Origin: Metabacillus bambusae
GTDB lineage: Bacteria > Bacillota > Bacilli > Bacillales > Bacillaceae
Direction: 5' to 3'
Length of the DNA stretch: 64,000 nucleotides
NCBI RefSeq assembly: GCF_017497975.1
Contig: NZ_JAGDEL010000022.1
Coordinates: forward strand, 1-64,000
Shown: positions 1 through 9,629 of the stretch, one piece after another
Layout of the letters: each line of letters starts with the position of its first letter
How positions within the stretch are numbered: the stretch's first letter is position 1
Made by a program: the position numbers and the translations under genes
The notes under the pieces: model-generated
Database searches by the model: none
What the model saw: the letters and a program-made list of their open reading frames with translations, nothing else
What the model was told of the DNA's origin: nothing

Positions 1-317
1 TAGTTGAAAATGTTATTTTACTCATGTTGTCCCCTAATCCCCATTATCTTGAAATTAAAGTATATAAAAAAATACCTATAGATGAAACACTCTTTTATAA
101 GTGTCCTTTCTATAGGTACCATATTAATTTAACCTCCTATTACTATTTGATAGCTAGTCTTTGTTTGAAAAGCGATATATACGAAATCTATTTAGCAGCT
201 ACAACATCGTAATATTATCATCCTGTTATGTTAAAATAATTTGTATAGATGGATCGTTCTTGAAAATAATTGCTAACTTACTCATTAAACAACTATCAAA
301 TTAAAGGAGATCTTTTA
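1..317. other. Leading intergenic stretch with one hairpin
   Basis: No convincing gene was found here; the only open frame of some length has no ribosome binding site. A hairpin is visible at 74-117: a 9-bp outer stem (ACCTATAGA with TCTATAGGT) and an inner ACAC/GTGT pairing. It has no T-run after it, so it is not an obvious terminator. The upstream gene lies outside the window. Confidence 0.4.
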
Positions 318-935
318 ATGAACATCCTTATGAAAAGCATAATCCTCGGAATCGCTGCCACAATACAAGGTGTTGCAATGGCGACCTTTTTATTTCCACA
401 CTTTATCCCTTCTGGTGGTGCTGCCAGTGTAGGTGTTGTGGTAAATTACCTATTTCATTTACCGTTTGCGTTTACACTTTGGATCTTAAATGCGAGCTTA
501 TTACTTGCTGCAGTAAAATGGCTTGGGATAAGTAGTGTAATTTGGACCATGTATTGTGTGACAGTAACTTCTGCTACAATCAATTTCATTACGCCATTAA
601 TCAAACAGCCCATTTCAAATGTTTTACTGGATCTTACTATGGGTTCATTAGTCTTTGGAGTAGGAATAGGAATATTGTTTCGAATGGGTGCTTCTTCAGG
701 TGGGATGGACATATTAGCTTTAATTTTGTCAAAAACAAAAGGCCTTCCACCGGGGAAGTCGTTATTTTGGATTAACGGAATTTTATTAGTACTAACAGGA
801 GTTGTCGTTGACTGGACAATAATCTTGTATGCAGTAATTTGTCAATTTATTGGAACAAGGATCTTAGACATTATCTACAAGCTACCACTTAAATCGAGGG
901 AATTAGAAGTGGTGAATGAGTATGAATCGATTTGA
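318..935 (+). CDS. YitT-family (DUF161) membrane protein
   Basis: About 205 residues, strongly hydrophobic, with five or six membrane segments and the family motif FIPSGGAASVG near residue 25, followed by a second glycine-rich motif RMGASSGGMD. This is the YitT/DUF161 fold. It lacks the C-terminal soluble DUF2179 domain that many YitT proteins carry, so it is a short member. The ATG at 318 is chosen because AAAGGAGA sits 5-7 bases upstream; an earlier in-frame start at 270 has no ribosome binding site. The function of the family is not established; transport is often assumed. Confidence 0.85.
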   Translation: MNILMKSIILGIAATIQGVAMATFLFPHFIPSGGAASVGVVVNYLFHLPFAFTLWILNASLLLAAVKWLGISSVIWTMYCVTVTSATINFITPLIKQPISNVLLDLTMGSLVFGVGIGILFRMGASSGGMDILALILSKTKGLPPGKSLFWINGILLVLTGVVVDWTIILYAVICQFIGTRILDIIYKLPLKSRELEVVNEYESI

Positions 936-995
936 TGAATATTTTTTACCAATAAATATAATTCTACAAAAGAATCAAAATTGGGGGCATTGACC

Positions 996-1430
996 TTGAG
1001 TGAAAACATTGATGACTATATCAAACAAGGGATACACGGTGTTCGAGAAATAAAACCAGATGAAAGACGTAAATTTCTAGGCACATTAAGGGAACGTGTT
1101 TTGGTGGTTTTGACAAAACAACAAGTAAGGGAAAAGGGTACATATAAAGAAGTTGAAGAACTAATGAAGAAAAATATAGAAGCAACGTTGTTTTTGAACG
1201 GAACAATGAATTACAACTATTTGTCAGATTATATTAAGCTTGCTAATCAAATCGGATCGAAATTTTTAATTTCCACAAACAAAGAATATGATTCTGAACT
1301 TGGTCTAGTTTTAGCATATGATTATGCAATAAACAAAGAGGACATTTACATAGAGAAACCAAAAGATACTTTAGAGGAAGAACAAGAAGATGATCATTAC
1401 TTATTTCATTTTTTCAAAAAATTATTTTAA
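996..1430 (+). CDS. yueI: YueI-family (DUF1694) protein
   Basis: A 144-residue soluble protein. It matches the small YueI/DUF1694 family of Firmicutes in the N-terminal pattern (QGIHG, then PDERRKFLGTLRERV) and in the central region ending in a short acidic segment before a basic/aromatic C-terminus. The start is the TTG at 996, with GGGGG about 8 bases upstream; a TTG at 981 lies inside that ribosome binding site and is less likely. Function unknown. It follows the YitT-type gene by 60 bases and may be co-transcribed with it. Confidence 0.8.
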   Translation: MSENIDDYIKQGIHGVREIKPDERRKFLGTLRERVLVVLTKQQVREKGTYKEVEELMKKNIEATLFLNGTMNYNYLSDYIKLANQIGSKFLISTNKEYDSELGLVLAYDYAINKEDIYIEKPKDTLEEEQEDDHYLFHFFKKLF

Positions 1431-1523
1431 TATTTTTGTACAAACGAAATAAATGCCTACAATTTAAATGCCATTCCATCATTAAATAAAGAGAAAGCAT
1501 AATACAGATAGGGATGGATGGAT

Positions 1524-1685
1524 ATGGCCAAGAGGTATCGGGGGAAAAGCTTAAATAAATTACCTTCAAATGGACGAGGTAAATGTCCATTGTGTGGAAA
1601 GACTGGCATTAAGTTATTATATCCACATAGAACGGAAACAAATCAACTTATTGATGTTTGCAAAAACTGCCGTCATAAAGAATAA
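1524..1685 (+). CDS. Small zinc-ribbon protein
   Basis: A 53-residue basic protein. It carries CPLCGKTG around residues 21-28 and CKNC near residues 46-49, a pair of CxxC knuckles that would bind one zinc ion, preceded by a basic arm (MAKRYRGKS). Size and pattern suggest a ribosome- or nucleic-acid-associated miniprotein, but I do not recognise a named family. The purine-rich AGGGATGG upstream may serve as ribosome binding site. The intact frame and paired cysteines argue that it is real. Confidence 0.6.
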   Translation: MAKRYRGKSLNKLPSNGRGKCPLCGKTGIKLLYPHRTETNQLIDVCKNCRHKE

Positions 1686-1718
1686 GCTGGTTTGTAAAAA
1701 TCATAGATTGAGAATATT

Positions 1719-1747
1719 AGTCAATGCGATTTCGTGTTGGCTTTTTT
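1719..1747 (+). terminator. Possible weak terminator
   Basis: A six-pair stem (AGTCAA with TTGGCT, one G-U) around a 12-base loop, followed by six T. It lies between the zinc-ribbon gene and the leucine operon. The stem is short, so the call is tentative. Confidence 0.35.
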
Positions 1748-1916
1748 GATGTTTTTAAAAACCTTCCAACGGATTAGTTTCTGGAATCTTAATTCACGGT
1801 GCTATAAAGTCTAAATAATGCAAAAATTTAATGGTGATTATAAGTAGCTTTTAGATGGAATAGTATATTAATAGGTATATATTTTTTCTTATTGATATCT
1901 TTAAGGAGGCTAGAAA

Positions 1917-2129
1917 TTGAAAACGATAGTCACGAATATGACGGGTAGCGTCTGGAGAATATTAGTTCAGGCTGGAGATCAAGTAGAAAAAGATCAAGAC
2001 GTTGTAATCTTAGAATCAATGAAAATGGAAATCCCTATTGTAGCAGATGCAAGTGGCAAAGTGAAAGAAATAAAAATAAATGAAGGTGACTTTGTCAGCG
2101 ATGGTGATGTGTTAATGGAGTTAGAGTAG
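1917..2129 (+). CDS. yngHB: Biotin carboxyl carrier protein (BCCP-like)
   Basis: A 70-residue single biotinyl-lipoyl domain with the biotinylation motif ESMKMEIP around residues 33-40; the lysine between the two methionines is the biotin attachment site. It starts with TTG at 1917, nine bases after AAGGAGG. It should carry biotin between the biotin carboxylase (7278) and the carboxyltransferase (3112) encoded in the same operon, making a methylcrotonyl-CoA or related acyl-CoA carboxylase with a detached carrier. The equivalent gene in B. subtilis is yngHB. First gene of the operon. Confidence 0.9.
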   Translation: MKTIVTNMTGSVWRILVQAGDQVEKDQDVVILESMKMEIPIVADASGKVKEIKINEGDFVSDGDVLMELE

Positions 2130-2158
2130 AATACTCTAAAAAACCGGAGGGGTATGGC

Positions 2159-3070
2159 ATGAAGTGGCCAGAAGCTGTAACGATTAAGGAGGTTGGGCCC
2201 CGTGATGGGTTACAAAATGAGAAAATATTTATTGCGACAAACGAAAAAATAAACTGGATCAATCAATTATCACATTCAGGATTAACCTATATTGAAATTA
2301 CCTCATTTGTTCATCCAAAATGGATTCCAACATTAGCGGATGCTATGGAAGTTTCGAAAAAAATAAAACGTGTAGATGGTGTAACATATGCTGCACTTGT
2401 TCCAAATTTGAAAGGTCTAGACAAAGCGATTGAAGCAAATATTGATGAGGTTTCTGTATTTATGTCTGCCAGTGAAACTCATAATAAAAAAAATATTAAT
2501 AAATCCATAGAAGAGACATTCCCTGTATTGGAGAAAGTTGTAAAAAAAGCACATGCATCAGGAAAGTCAGTTCGGGGCTATATATCCACCGTGTTCGGTT
2601 GTCCATATGAGGGTGATGTATCGATTCATTCAATTGTAAATGTCTCAGAGAAACTGTTTGATATGGGAATTTGTGAATTATCACTTGGAGATACAATCGG
2701 GGTAGCGAATCCTAGACAAGTCCAAGAAGTTTTATCTGTATTATTAAAAAAATTTCCAGCAAAGTCATTAGCTATGCACTTTCATAATACACGAGGAACA
2801 GCGCTAGCTAATGTAATCGCTTCCTTTGGAATGGGTGTAACGACAATAGATAGCTCCATCGGTGGACTCGGAGGCTGTCCTTATGCACCTGGAGCATCTG
2901 GTAATCTTGCAACAGACGATCTTATTTACATGCTTGATGGGATGGGGATTTTAACTGGTGTAAACAAACAAAAGCTTGATAAAGCGGCTTTATATATCCA
3001 AGAAAAAATTGGTCGACCTTTGTTAAGTCATAACATTCAAGCTAACCAAGGGAAAATTAACTTTAATTAG
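2159..3070 (+). CDS. yngG: Hydroxymethylglutaryl-CoA lyase
   Basis: A 303-residue HMGL-like TIM barrel. The N-terminal GPRDGLQNE motif binds metal and substrate, and the C-terminal GGCPYAPGASGN contains the catalytic cysteine loop of HMG-CoA lyases. The MHFHNTRG segment supplies metal-binding histidines. It cleaves 3-hydroxy-3-methylglutaryl-CoA to acetyl-CoA and acetoacetate, the last step of leucine degradation. The start follows GGAGGGG by about seven bases, 29 bases after the carrier gene, so the genes are co-transcribed. Length is normal for the family. Confidence 0.95.
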   Translation: MKWPEAVTIKEVGPRDGLQNEKIFIATNEKINWINQLSHSGLTYIEITSFVHPKWIPTLADAMEVSKKIKRVDGVTYAALVPNLKGLDKAIEANIDEVSVFMSASETHNKKNINKSIEETFPVLEKVVKKAHASGKSVRGYISTVFGCPYEGDVSIHSIVNVSEKLFDMGICELSLGDTIGVANPRQVQEVLSVLLKKFPAKSLAMHFHNTRGTALANVIASFGMGVTTIDSSIGGLGGCPYAPGASGNLATDDLIYMLDGMGILTGVNKQKLDKAALYIQEKIGRPLLSHNIQANQGKINFN

Positions 3071-3111
3071 AATCTAGCAATCTATATGCAAAAGAATAGG
3101 GGGGAAACACG

Positions 3112-4641
3112 TTGTCATTCGAAAAAACATTACAAGTGCGAGTAGAAAAAATTAAAAAGGGCGGTGCTTCAAAATACCATGAAAAAAATACAACTAAAGG
3201 AAAGCTTTTTGTACGTGAGCGGTTAGAATACCTTTTTGATGATGGTTTACAAGTGGAGGATGCACTTTTTGCAAATTGCATGGAGGAGCATTTACCTGCA
3301 GACGGTGTAGTCACTGGCATGGGTAAAGTAAATGGTCAAACAGTTTGTATAATGGCTAACGACTCGACAATTAAAGCAGGTTCCTGGGGCGCAAGAACGG
3401 TAGAAAAAATCATTCGAATACAAGAGACAGCAGAAAAACTTAGCATTCCACTCATCTATCTCGTTGATTCTGCAGGTGCTCGGATAACTGATCAAATTGA
3501 GATGTTTCCTGGTCGGCGTGGAGCTGGACGGATTTTCTATAATCAAGTCAAACTTTCCGGGAAAATCCCACAAGTTTGCATTTTATTTGGACCTTCTGCA
3601 GCAGGTGGAGCGTATATCCCTGCTTTCTGTGATGTTGTCATTATGGTTAATGGAAATGCGTCTATGTATTTAGGATCACCAAGAATGGCTGAAATGGTGA
3701 TAGGTGAAAAAGTTTCCCTCGAAGAAATGGGTGGAGCAAAGATGCATTGCTCCGTATCAGGCTGTGGTGATGTTTTAGCAAATTCTGAGAAAGAAGCAAT
3801 AACGCTTGCCCGTCAATATCTATCATATCTTCCTGCCAATTTTTCAGAAAAACCACCAATAAAAGAAGCTGTAACCCCTAAAGATTTTGAAAAAACACTA
3901 GAAGAAATCATCCCGAAAAATCAAAATGCCCCATTTAATATGATGGATTTAATCGAACGTATCATTGATAAAGATTCATTTTTTGAGATCAAAAAATTAT
4001 TTGCTCCTGAATTAATTACTGGGTTTTGTAGAATGAATGGACAGTCAATCGGTATAATAGCCAATCAGCCGCGAATGAAAGGTGGTGTTCTTTTCCACGA
4101 TTCTGCAGATAAGGCGGCCAAATTTATTACATTATGTGATGCATTTAATATCCCATTGTTATTTCTAGCAGATATTCCAGGATTTATGATCGGAACAAAG
4201 GTGGAGAGAGCTGGAATTATACGTCATGGGGCAAAAATGATTTCTGCTATGTCCGAAGCTACTGTTCCCAAGATATCAATTATTGTTCGTAAGGCATATG
4301 GTGCTGGACTTTATGCGATGGCAGGTCCGGCTTTTGAACCAGATTGTTGCCTTGCTTTACCTAGTGCATCAATTGCAGTTATGGGTCCTGAAGCTGCCGT
4401 TAATGCAGTTTATGCAAATAAAATTGCTGAATTACCTGAGGAAGAACGATCAGCATTCATTGAACAAAAACGAGAAGAGTACCGAAAAGATATCGATATT
4501 TATCGACTAGCCTCAGAAATGATCATTGACGGTGTCATCCCAGCAAACTCGCTTCGAAACGAACTACTCACACGTTTCGATACTTATATGTCTAAGTACG
4601 TAGTATTTACACATCGAAAGCACCCTGTTTATCCAGTTTAA
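3112..4641 (+). CDS. yngE: Acyl-CoA carboxylase carboxyltransferase subunit (methylcrotonyl-CoA type)
   Basis: A 509-residue carboxyltransferase with both crotonase-like halves. The N half has LVDSAGARITDQ and GPSAAGGAYIPA (acyl-CoA and carboxybiotin oxyanion loops); the C half has FLADIPGFMIGTK and the RKAYGAGLYAM loop. With the separate biotin carrier and biotin carboxylase of this operon it should carboxylate 3-methylcrotonyl-CoA. Similar subunits act on propionyl- or geranyl-CoA, and the leucine-type neighbours favour methylcrotonyl-CoA. The start is TTG at 3112 after AGGGGGG. The equivalent B. subtilis gene is yngE. Confidence 0.92.
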   Translation: MSFEKTLQVRVEKIKKGGASKYHEKNTTKGKLFVRERLEYLFDDGLQVEDALFANCMEEHLPADGVVTGMGKVNGQTVCIMANDSTIKAGSWGARTVEKIIRIQETAEKLSIPLIYLVDSAGARITDQIEMFPGRRGAGRIFYNQVKLSGKIPQVCILFGPSAAGGAYIPAFCDVVIMVNGNASMYLGSPRMAEMVIGEKVSLEEMGGAKMHCSVSGCGDVLANSEKEAITLARQYLSYLPANFSEKPPIKEAVTPKDFEKTLEEIIPKNQNAPFNMMDLIERIIDKDSFFEIKKLFAPELITGFCRMNGQSIGIIANQPRMKGGVLFHDSADKAAKFITLCDAFNIPLLFLADIPGFMIGTKVERAGIIRHGAKMISAMSEATVPKISIIVRKAYGAGLYAMAGPAFEPDCCLALPSASIAVMGPEAAVNAVYANKIAELPEEERSAFIEQKREEYRKDIDIYRLASEMIIDGVIPANSLRNELLTRFDTYMSKYVVFTHRKHPVYPV

Positions 4642-4677
4642 TACAAAGAATATGATGCAGGAAGGAGTATCTATGGT

Positions 4678-5367
4678 ATGAAGTCAATTTTAACGTCATT
4701 TGAAGAAGCAGTAAGAGAAATAAAAGACGGTGTGACAATAATGGTTGGAGGTTTCGGACTTGTTGGAATCCCCGAAAATTTAATTAAAGCTCTTTGTAAC
4801 TCTGGTGTAAAGAATCTCACAGTGATCTCAAACAACTGTGGTGTTGATGATTGGGGATTAGGTTTACTTTTAAAAAATAAACAAATTAAAAAAATGATTT
4901 CTTCTTATGTAGGTGAGAACAAAGAGTTTGAGCGTCAAGTATTAAACGGAGAAGTCGAGGTTGAACTAATTCCACAAGGTACTTTGGCTGAAAAAATTCG
5001 TGCTGGTGGTGCTGGGATTCCTGCCTTTTTTACACCAGCTGGTGTTGGAACACCGATTTGCCGGAACCGAGAAACACGTGTCTTTAATAGCAAGGAATAT
5101 TTATTAGAAGAAGCCCTTACTGCTGATTTTAGTTTAATCCGCGCCTGGAAGGCTGATAAATTCGGAAATCTTATTTACAACAAAACTGCGCAAAACTTTA
5201 ATCCAATGATGGCCTCTGCTGGAAAAACAACAATTGCAGAGGTCGAAATACTAGAAGAGGTAGGTGTGCTACCTCCTAATCAAATTCATACACCAGGTAT
5301 CTATGTTCAGAAACTAGTTGTTGGAAAACAAGAAAAACGAATTGAACGTCTAACTGTTCGTGATTAA
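4678..5367 (+). CDS. scoA: 3-oxoacid CoA-transferase subunit A
   Basis: A 229-residue family I CoA-transferase alpha subunit. It has the glycine-rich [15 protein letters not shown] near residues 22-36 and the [10 protein letters not shown] loop. With the next gene it forms the ScoAB/AtoDA enzyme that moves CoA from succinyl-CoA (or another acyl-CoA) to acetoacetate. This fits directly after HMG-CoA lyase, which releases acetoacetate. The ATG at 4678 is used; the ATG at 4673 is out of frame and stops at once. The ribosome binding site is GAAGGAG. Confidence 0.93.
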   Translation: MKSILTSFEEAVREIKDGVTIMVGGFGLVGIPENLIKALCNSGVKNLTVISNNCGVDDWGLGLLLKNKQIKKMISSYVGENKEFERQVLNGEVEVELIPQGTLAEKIRAGGAGIPAFFTPAGVGTPICRNRETRVFNSKEYLLEEALTADFSLIRAWKADKFGNLIYNKTAQNFNPMMASAGKTTIAEVEILEEVGVLPPNQIHTPGIYVQKLVVGKQEKRIERLTVRD

Positions 5368-5398
5368 AAGCATGAAACTTTCGTGAAGGAGGTCTAAT

Positions 5399-6058
5399 AT
5401 GTCTTCGAATAGTAGAGAAAAGATTGCTATAAAAGCAGAATGTGAGATTCATGATGGCGATTATGTGAATTTAGGAATTGGGATGCCGACCCTTGTAGCA
5501 AACTATCTTTCTGAAAAAAAGCAGGTTGTCCTTCAATCAGAGAATGGATTGTTAGGAATTGGACCATACCCTACAAAAACTGAAGTAGATCCTGAATTGA
5601 TAAATGCTGGAAAAGAAACGGTCACGGCTTTGAGCGGTGCTAGTTATTTCAATAGTGCTGAATCCTTTGCCATGATCCGTGGCAATCATATTGATGTTGC
5701 GATTTTAGGTGGAATGGAAGTTTCAGAGAATGGTGATCTAGCCAATTGGATGATTCCAGGGAAAATGATTAAGGGAATGGGAGGGGCAATGGACCTTGTT
5801 CATGGTGCAAAAAGAATCATCGTGATTATGGAACATACAAACAAAAAGGGTCAAGCAAAAATAGTAAAACAATGTTCGTTACCTTTAACTGGAAAAGGTG
5901 TTGTAGATCGAATTATTACAGATCGAGCTGTTATAGATGTTACAAAAATAGGCCTGAAGCTAATCGAAGTGGCAAAAGGGTTTACGGTTGAAGATATTCA
6001 AGCAACGACTGAACCCGATTTGATCATAGATGAACATGTAAAACTGGATGCTTTTTAA
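5399..6058 (+). CDS. scoB: 3-oxoacid CoA-transferase subunit B
   Basis: A 219-residue family I CoA-transferase beta subunit. The [12 protein letters not shown] motif near residues 47-58 holds the catalytic glutamate that forms the enzyme-CoA thioester; [10 protein letters not shown] is the other family signature. It starts 31 bases after subunit A, behind AAGGAGG, as expected for subunits made in equal amounts. The genes lie inside the leucine operon rather than beside ketone-body genes. Confidence 0.93.
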   Translation: MSSNSREKIAIKAECEIHDGDYVNLGIGMPTLVANYLSEKKQVVLQSENGLLGIGPYPTKTEVDPELINAGKETVTALSGASYFNSAESFAMIRGNHIDVAILGGMEVSENGDLANWMIPGKMIKGMGGAMDLVHGAKRIIVIMEHTNKKGQAKIVKQCSLPLTGKGVVDRIITDRAVIDVTKIGLKLIEVAKGFTVEDIQATTEPDLIIDEHVKLDAF

Positions 6059-6119
6059 TGACAACCATTGTCAACTGATTTAATCTTTTCATTGCGATTA
6101 AAGAAAGGATTGATAAAGG

Positions 6120-7259
6120 ATGAATTTCGATTTGACAAATGAGCAGGAAATGATTCGTAAGTTGATCCATGATTTTGCTGAAGAAGAAGTTTCTCCAGAA
6201 GCAGACGCTAGAGACCGAACAGCTAAATTTCCAGAGGAAATCTTTGAAAAATTAGCAGAGCTTGGGATCATGGGTCTGCCTTTTCCAGAACAATATGGTG
6301 GGAGTGCAGCAGATACAATCAGCTTTACAATCGTGGTAGAAGAGCTAAGTCGAGTGTGTGCTTCTACTGGTATCACCTATTCTGCTCATATTTCATTAGG
6401 AGCAGCACCGATCCATTTATTTGGCACTGAAAAACAAAAGCAGAAATATTTAACACCACTTTGTACGGGTGAGTATTTAGGTGCCTTTGGTTTAACAGAA
6501 CCAAATGCAGGGTCAGATGCTGGAGGGACTCAAACTACGGCATCTCTACATGGAGACCATTGGGTAATAACAGGTTCTAAATGCTTTATTACAAATGCAA
6601 GCTATGCAAAATATCTTGCTATTACAGCTGTAACCGATCGGTCAAAGGGGACCAATGGCATTAGCGCCTTTCTAGTACCTACAAATGCACATGGATTTAC
6701 TATTAATGATCATTATGAAAAAATGGGCCTTCATGCCTCAAATACGGCTGAATTAGTTTTGGAAAATGTTAGCATTCCCAAAGAGAATCTTCTTGGTGTA
6801 GAAGGAAATGGATATAAGCAGTTTTTAGCTACGTTAGATGGCGGAAGAATTGGAATCGGAGCAATGGCTGTTGGGATTGCTCAAGGAGCCTATGAAAAAT
6901 CGCTCCAATATGCTAAAGAGAGAAAACAATTTGGAAAAAGCTTGTCAGCATTTCAGGCGATACAATTTAAATTAGCTGATATGGCCATGAATATTGAATT
7001 AGCTCGAAATATGGTTTATAAAGCAGCATGGTTAAAGGATCAAGGAAAAGGGTTTAAAAAGGAAGCGGCTATTGCAAAATTATTTGCATCAGAAATGTGT
7101 ATGAAGGTATGTGATCAGGCGATACAGATTCATGGAGGTTATGGCTATATGAAGGAATATCAGGTGGAAAGATTCTTTCGGGATGCAAAACTATTAGAAA
7201 TCGGTGAAGGGACATCAGAGGTACAAAGAATGGTTATTGCACGCCAAATAGGCTGTTAA
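6120..7259 (+). CDS. Acyl-CoA dehydrogenase (probable isovaleryl- or short branched-chain type)
   Basis: A 379-residue FAD flavoprotein of normal family length. It has the signatures GAFGLTEPNAGSDAGG and QIHGGYGYMKEYQVERFFRD, and the C-terminal IGEGTSEVQRMV. In leucine operons this step oxidises isovaleryl-CoA to methylcrotonyl-CoA. However, the glutamate in GEGTSE is at the catalytic-base position of short- and medium-chain enzymes, where isovaleryl-CoA dehydrogenases usually have a small residue and use a glutamate elsewhere. The substrate is therefore uncertain. B. subtilis has a comparable gene, yngJ, in its yng cluster. Confidence 0.9.
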   Translation: MNFDLTNEQEMIRKLIHDFAEEEVSPEADARDRTAKFPEEIFEKLAELGIMGLPFPEQYGGSAADTISFTIVVEELSRVCASTGITYSAHISLGAAPIHLFGTEKQKQKYLTPLCTGEYLGAFGLTEPNAGSDAGGTQTTASLHGDHWVITGSKCFITNASYAKYLAITAVTDRSKGTNGISAFLVPTNAHGFTINDHYEKMGLHASNTAELVLENVSIPKENLLGVEGNGYKQFLATLDGGRIGIGAMAVGIAQGAYEKSLQYAKERKQFGKSLSAFQAIQFKLADMAMNIELARNMVYKAAWLKDQGKGFKKEAAIAKLFASEMCMKVCDQAIQIHGGYGYMKEYQVERFFRDAKLLEIGEGTSEVQRMVIARQIGC

Positions 7260-7277
7260 CTTGAAGGGAGTAAAGCT

Positions 7278-8621
7278 ATGTTCAAAAGAGTTCTTATCGC
7301 TAATCGTGGAGAAATTGCTGTGCGCATTATGCGAACGTGCAAGTCGTTGGGGATTTTTACGATTGGGGTTTACTCACAAGCTGATAAGGATGCACCTCAT
7401 GTCAAAATCGCGGATGAGGCTTGTTTACTAGGTGGGCCAAGAGTAGCTGAGAGCTATTTAAACACCGATAAAATTCTCGAAATCGCTCTACTAAGTGAAG
7501 CAGAGGCAATTCACCCTGGCTATGGTCTCCTTTCTGAAAATGCTGATTTTGCAAGACGTTGTGAGGAATTGGGAATTGTGTTTATTGGTCCATCTCCTGA
7601 TGTTATTGCTCGGATGGGTAGCAAAATTGAAGCACGCAAAGCAATGCAACAAGCTGGTGTACCAGTTGTTGAAGGAATATCCTATCCATTAGCAAATGCG
7701 GAAGAAGCGGTGAAGGTAGCAGAAAGTATTGGTTACCCTGTCATGCTCAAGGCTTCAGCTGGTGGTGGTGGAATTGGGATGCAAATTGTTAGGAATGCAA
7801 CGGAAATTCTCAAAGTATATGAAGGAAATCAAAAACGGGCAAATGATTTTTTTGGTGACGGAGCAATGTACGTGGAAAAATATATAGAAAATCCAAGACA
7901 TATTGAAATTCAAATCCTTGCAGATGGATTTGGAAATACTGTTTATTTATGGGAGCGTGAATGCTCAATACAGCGACGCCATCAGAAAGTTGTTGAGGAA
8001 GCGCCATCACCGTTTCTTGATGAGGTTACTCGTGTAAAAATGGGTGAGGCATCGGTCAGAGCTGCAAAATCAATTGACTATAAAAACGCTGGAACATTTG
8101 AGTTTTTGGTTGATGAGAATAAAAATTTCTATTTTCTCGAAATGAATACTCGTCTCCAAGTAGAACATCCAGTTACGGAAGAAATTACTGGATTAGATTT
8201 AGTTGCCGAGCAGCTGAAAATTGCTGCAGGCTGTTCATTGGATTTTTCACAGATTGATATAAAACGGGAGGGTCATGCGATTGAAGTGAGAATCTATGCA
8301 GAGGATCCTAAAACCTTTTATCCATCACCTGGAAAAATAAATAAATTAGACTTACCAAAGGGACCAGGTATTCGCCATGAACTGGGTATCCATGACCAAT
8401 CAGTTGTTACACCTTTTTATGATCCTATGATTGCAAAGCTAGTTGTTAGTGGAAAGCAACGCGAAGATGTGATTGATATCCTTCAAAAAGCACTAGTAAA
8501 CTACCATATTCAAGGAATTAAAACAAATATCCCAATGCTTAAAGAAGTTGTAGCTCATCCTGCTTTCCTTTCTGGTCAAGCAACAACAGGGTTTGTTGAT
8601 AAGTTCATAAATAAACGTTGA
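7278..8621 (+). CDS. yngH: Biotin carboxylase subunit of acyl-CoA carboxylase
   Basis: A 447-residue ATP-grasp biotin carboxylase. It shows the N-terminal LIANRGEIAVRIMRT, the glycine-rich ATP loop KASAGGGGIGMQ, RECSIQRRHQKVVEEAPS, and EMNTRLQVEHPVTE with the catalytic arginine and metal ligands. It carboxylates the biotin on the small carrier encoded first in the operon. It ends without a fused carrier domain, consistent with the detached 70-residue carrier. It starts 18 bases after the dehydrogenase gene. Confidence 0.94.
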   Translation: MFKRVLIANRGEIAVRIMRTCKSLGIFTIGVYSQADKDAPHVKIADEACLLGGPRVAESYLNTDKILEIALLSEAEAIHPGYGLLSENADFARRCEELGIVFIGPSPDVIARMGSKIEARKAMQQAGVPVVEGISYPLANAEEAVKVAESIGYPVMLKASAGGGGIGMQIVRNATEILKVYEGNQKRANDFFGDGAMYVEKYIENPRHIEIQILADGFGNTVYLWERECSIQRRHQKVVEEAPSPFLDEVTRVKMGEASVRAAKSIDYKNAGTFEFLVDENKNFYFLEMNTRLQVEHPVTEEITGLDLVAEQLKIAAGCSLDFSQIDIKREGHAIEVRIYAEDPKTFYPSPGKINKLDLPKGPGIRHELGIHDQSVVTPFYDPMIAKLVVSGKQREDVIDILQKALVNYHIQGIKTNIPMLKEVVAHPAFLSGQATTGFVDKFINKR

Positions 8622-8638
8622 ACTTGGAGGGGTAATGG

Positions 8639-9421
8639 ATGAGTAAACCAGTATTAATCTCTACACTGATGAATGAAATTGCAATTTTGACTTTAAATCG
8701 TCCAGAAGTAGCAAATTCATTATCACTTCACTTGTTAGAAGAATTACAAGAAGCAATATTTTCATATAAATTTGATCGATCTGTTCGTTGTATCATAATC
8801 ACCGGGACTGGTGAAAAAGCATTTTGCGCAGGGGCAGACTTAAAAGAACGAGCAGAAATGGACATGACTCAAGTGCGAAGGACAGTTGAGACGATACGAA
8901 AAACAATTAATGAACTAGAGGCATTACCACAACCGGTCATTGCAGCAGTGAATGGTGGCGCATTTGGTGGAGGGCTAGAATTAGCATTGGCCTGTGATAT
9001 CCGAATTGCTACAGAAGCGGCGAAGTTTGGTTTAACAGAGACTTCGCTCGGTATTATTCCAGGTGCAGGTGGAACACAAAGGTTACCAAGATTAATTGGA
9101 AAAGGGAAAGCAAAAGAGTTAATATATACTGCTAAAAGAATCGATGCGAAAGAGGCGAAAGAAGTTGGGTTAGTTGAATATGTGGTTCCGGCTGAATCCT
9201 TGATAAATAAGGCATTAGATCTAGCCAATCAGATTGTTAGGAATGCGCCGATTGCTGTGGAACAAGCAAAGCTATCGATTGATAAAGGCTATGATGTTGA
9301 TATAAATACGGCACTATCGATTGAGAAAAGTGCGTATGAATTAACAATTCCAACGAAAGATCGATTAGAGGGTCTACAAGCATTTAAGGAAAAACGGTCG
9401 CCTAATTTCGTCGGTGAATAA
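8639..9421 (+). CDS. yngF: Enoyl-CoA hydratase / methylglutaconyl-CoA hydratase
   Basis: A 260-residue crotonase. AFCAGADLKER forms the oxyanion hole, and NGGAFGGGLELALACD is followed by SLGIIPGAGGTQRLPR, which includes the first catalytic glutamate region. In this setting it should hydrate 3-methylglutaconyl-CoA to HMG-CoA, the substrate of the lyase at 2159. It starts 17 bases after biotin carboxylase, behind GGAGGGG, and is the last gene of the eight-gene operon. Confidence 0.92.
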   Translation: MSKPVLISTLMNEIAILTLNRPEVANSLSLHLLEELQEAIFSYKFDRSVRCIIITGTGEKAFCAGADLKERAEMDMTQVRRTVETIRKTINELEALPQPVIAAVNGGAFGGGLELALACDIRIATEAAKFGLTETSLGIIPGAGGTQRLPRLIGKGKAKELIYTAKRIDAKEAKEVGLVEYVVPAESLINKALDLANQIVRNAPIAVEQAKLSIDKGYDVDINTALSIEKSAYELTIPTKDRLEGLQAFKEKRSPNFVGE

Positions 9422-9629
9422 TAAAAATGGGGTAACTCCAAAATGAATTAGCTATAAGTTATCCTCAAAAGTTATAAAAATGGAATATGCATTATTGGAG
9501 AATGTATATACTTTAATGATATAAGATTATTCTTACTTGTCACTGAAGAAAGCGCCCGAAGATATCCCAATAATCTATAGTCAACCTAACCATAAAAAGT
9601 ATTAGATTGATTGTTTAGGAGGGATTAAC

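Noticed and set aside
24-212. 62-residue open frame at the left edge
   Set aside because: No ribosome binding site, low-complexity codons, and it runs through a hairpin; no family-like pattern.
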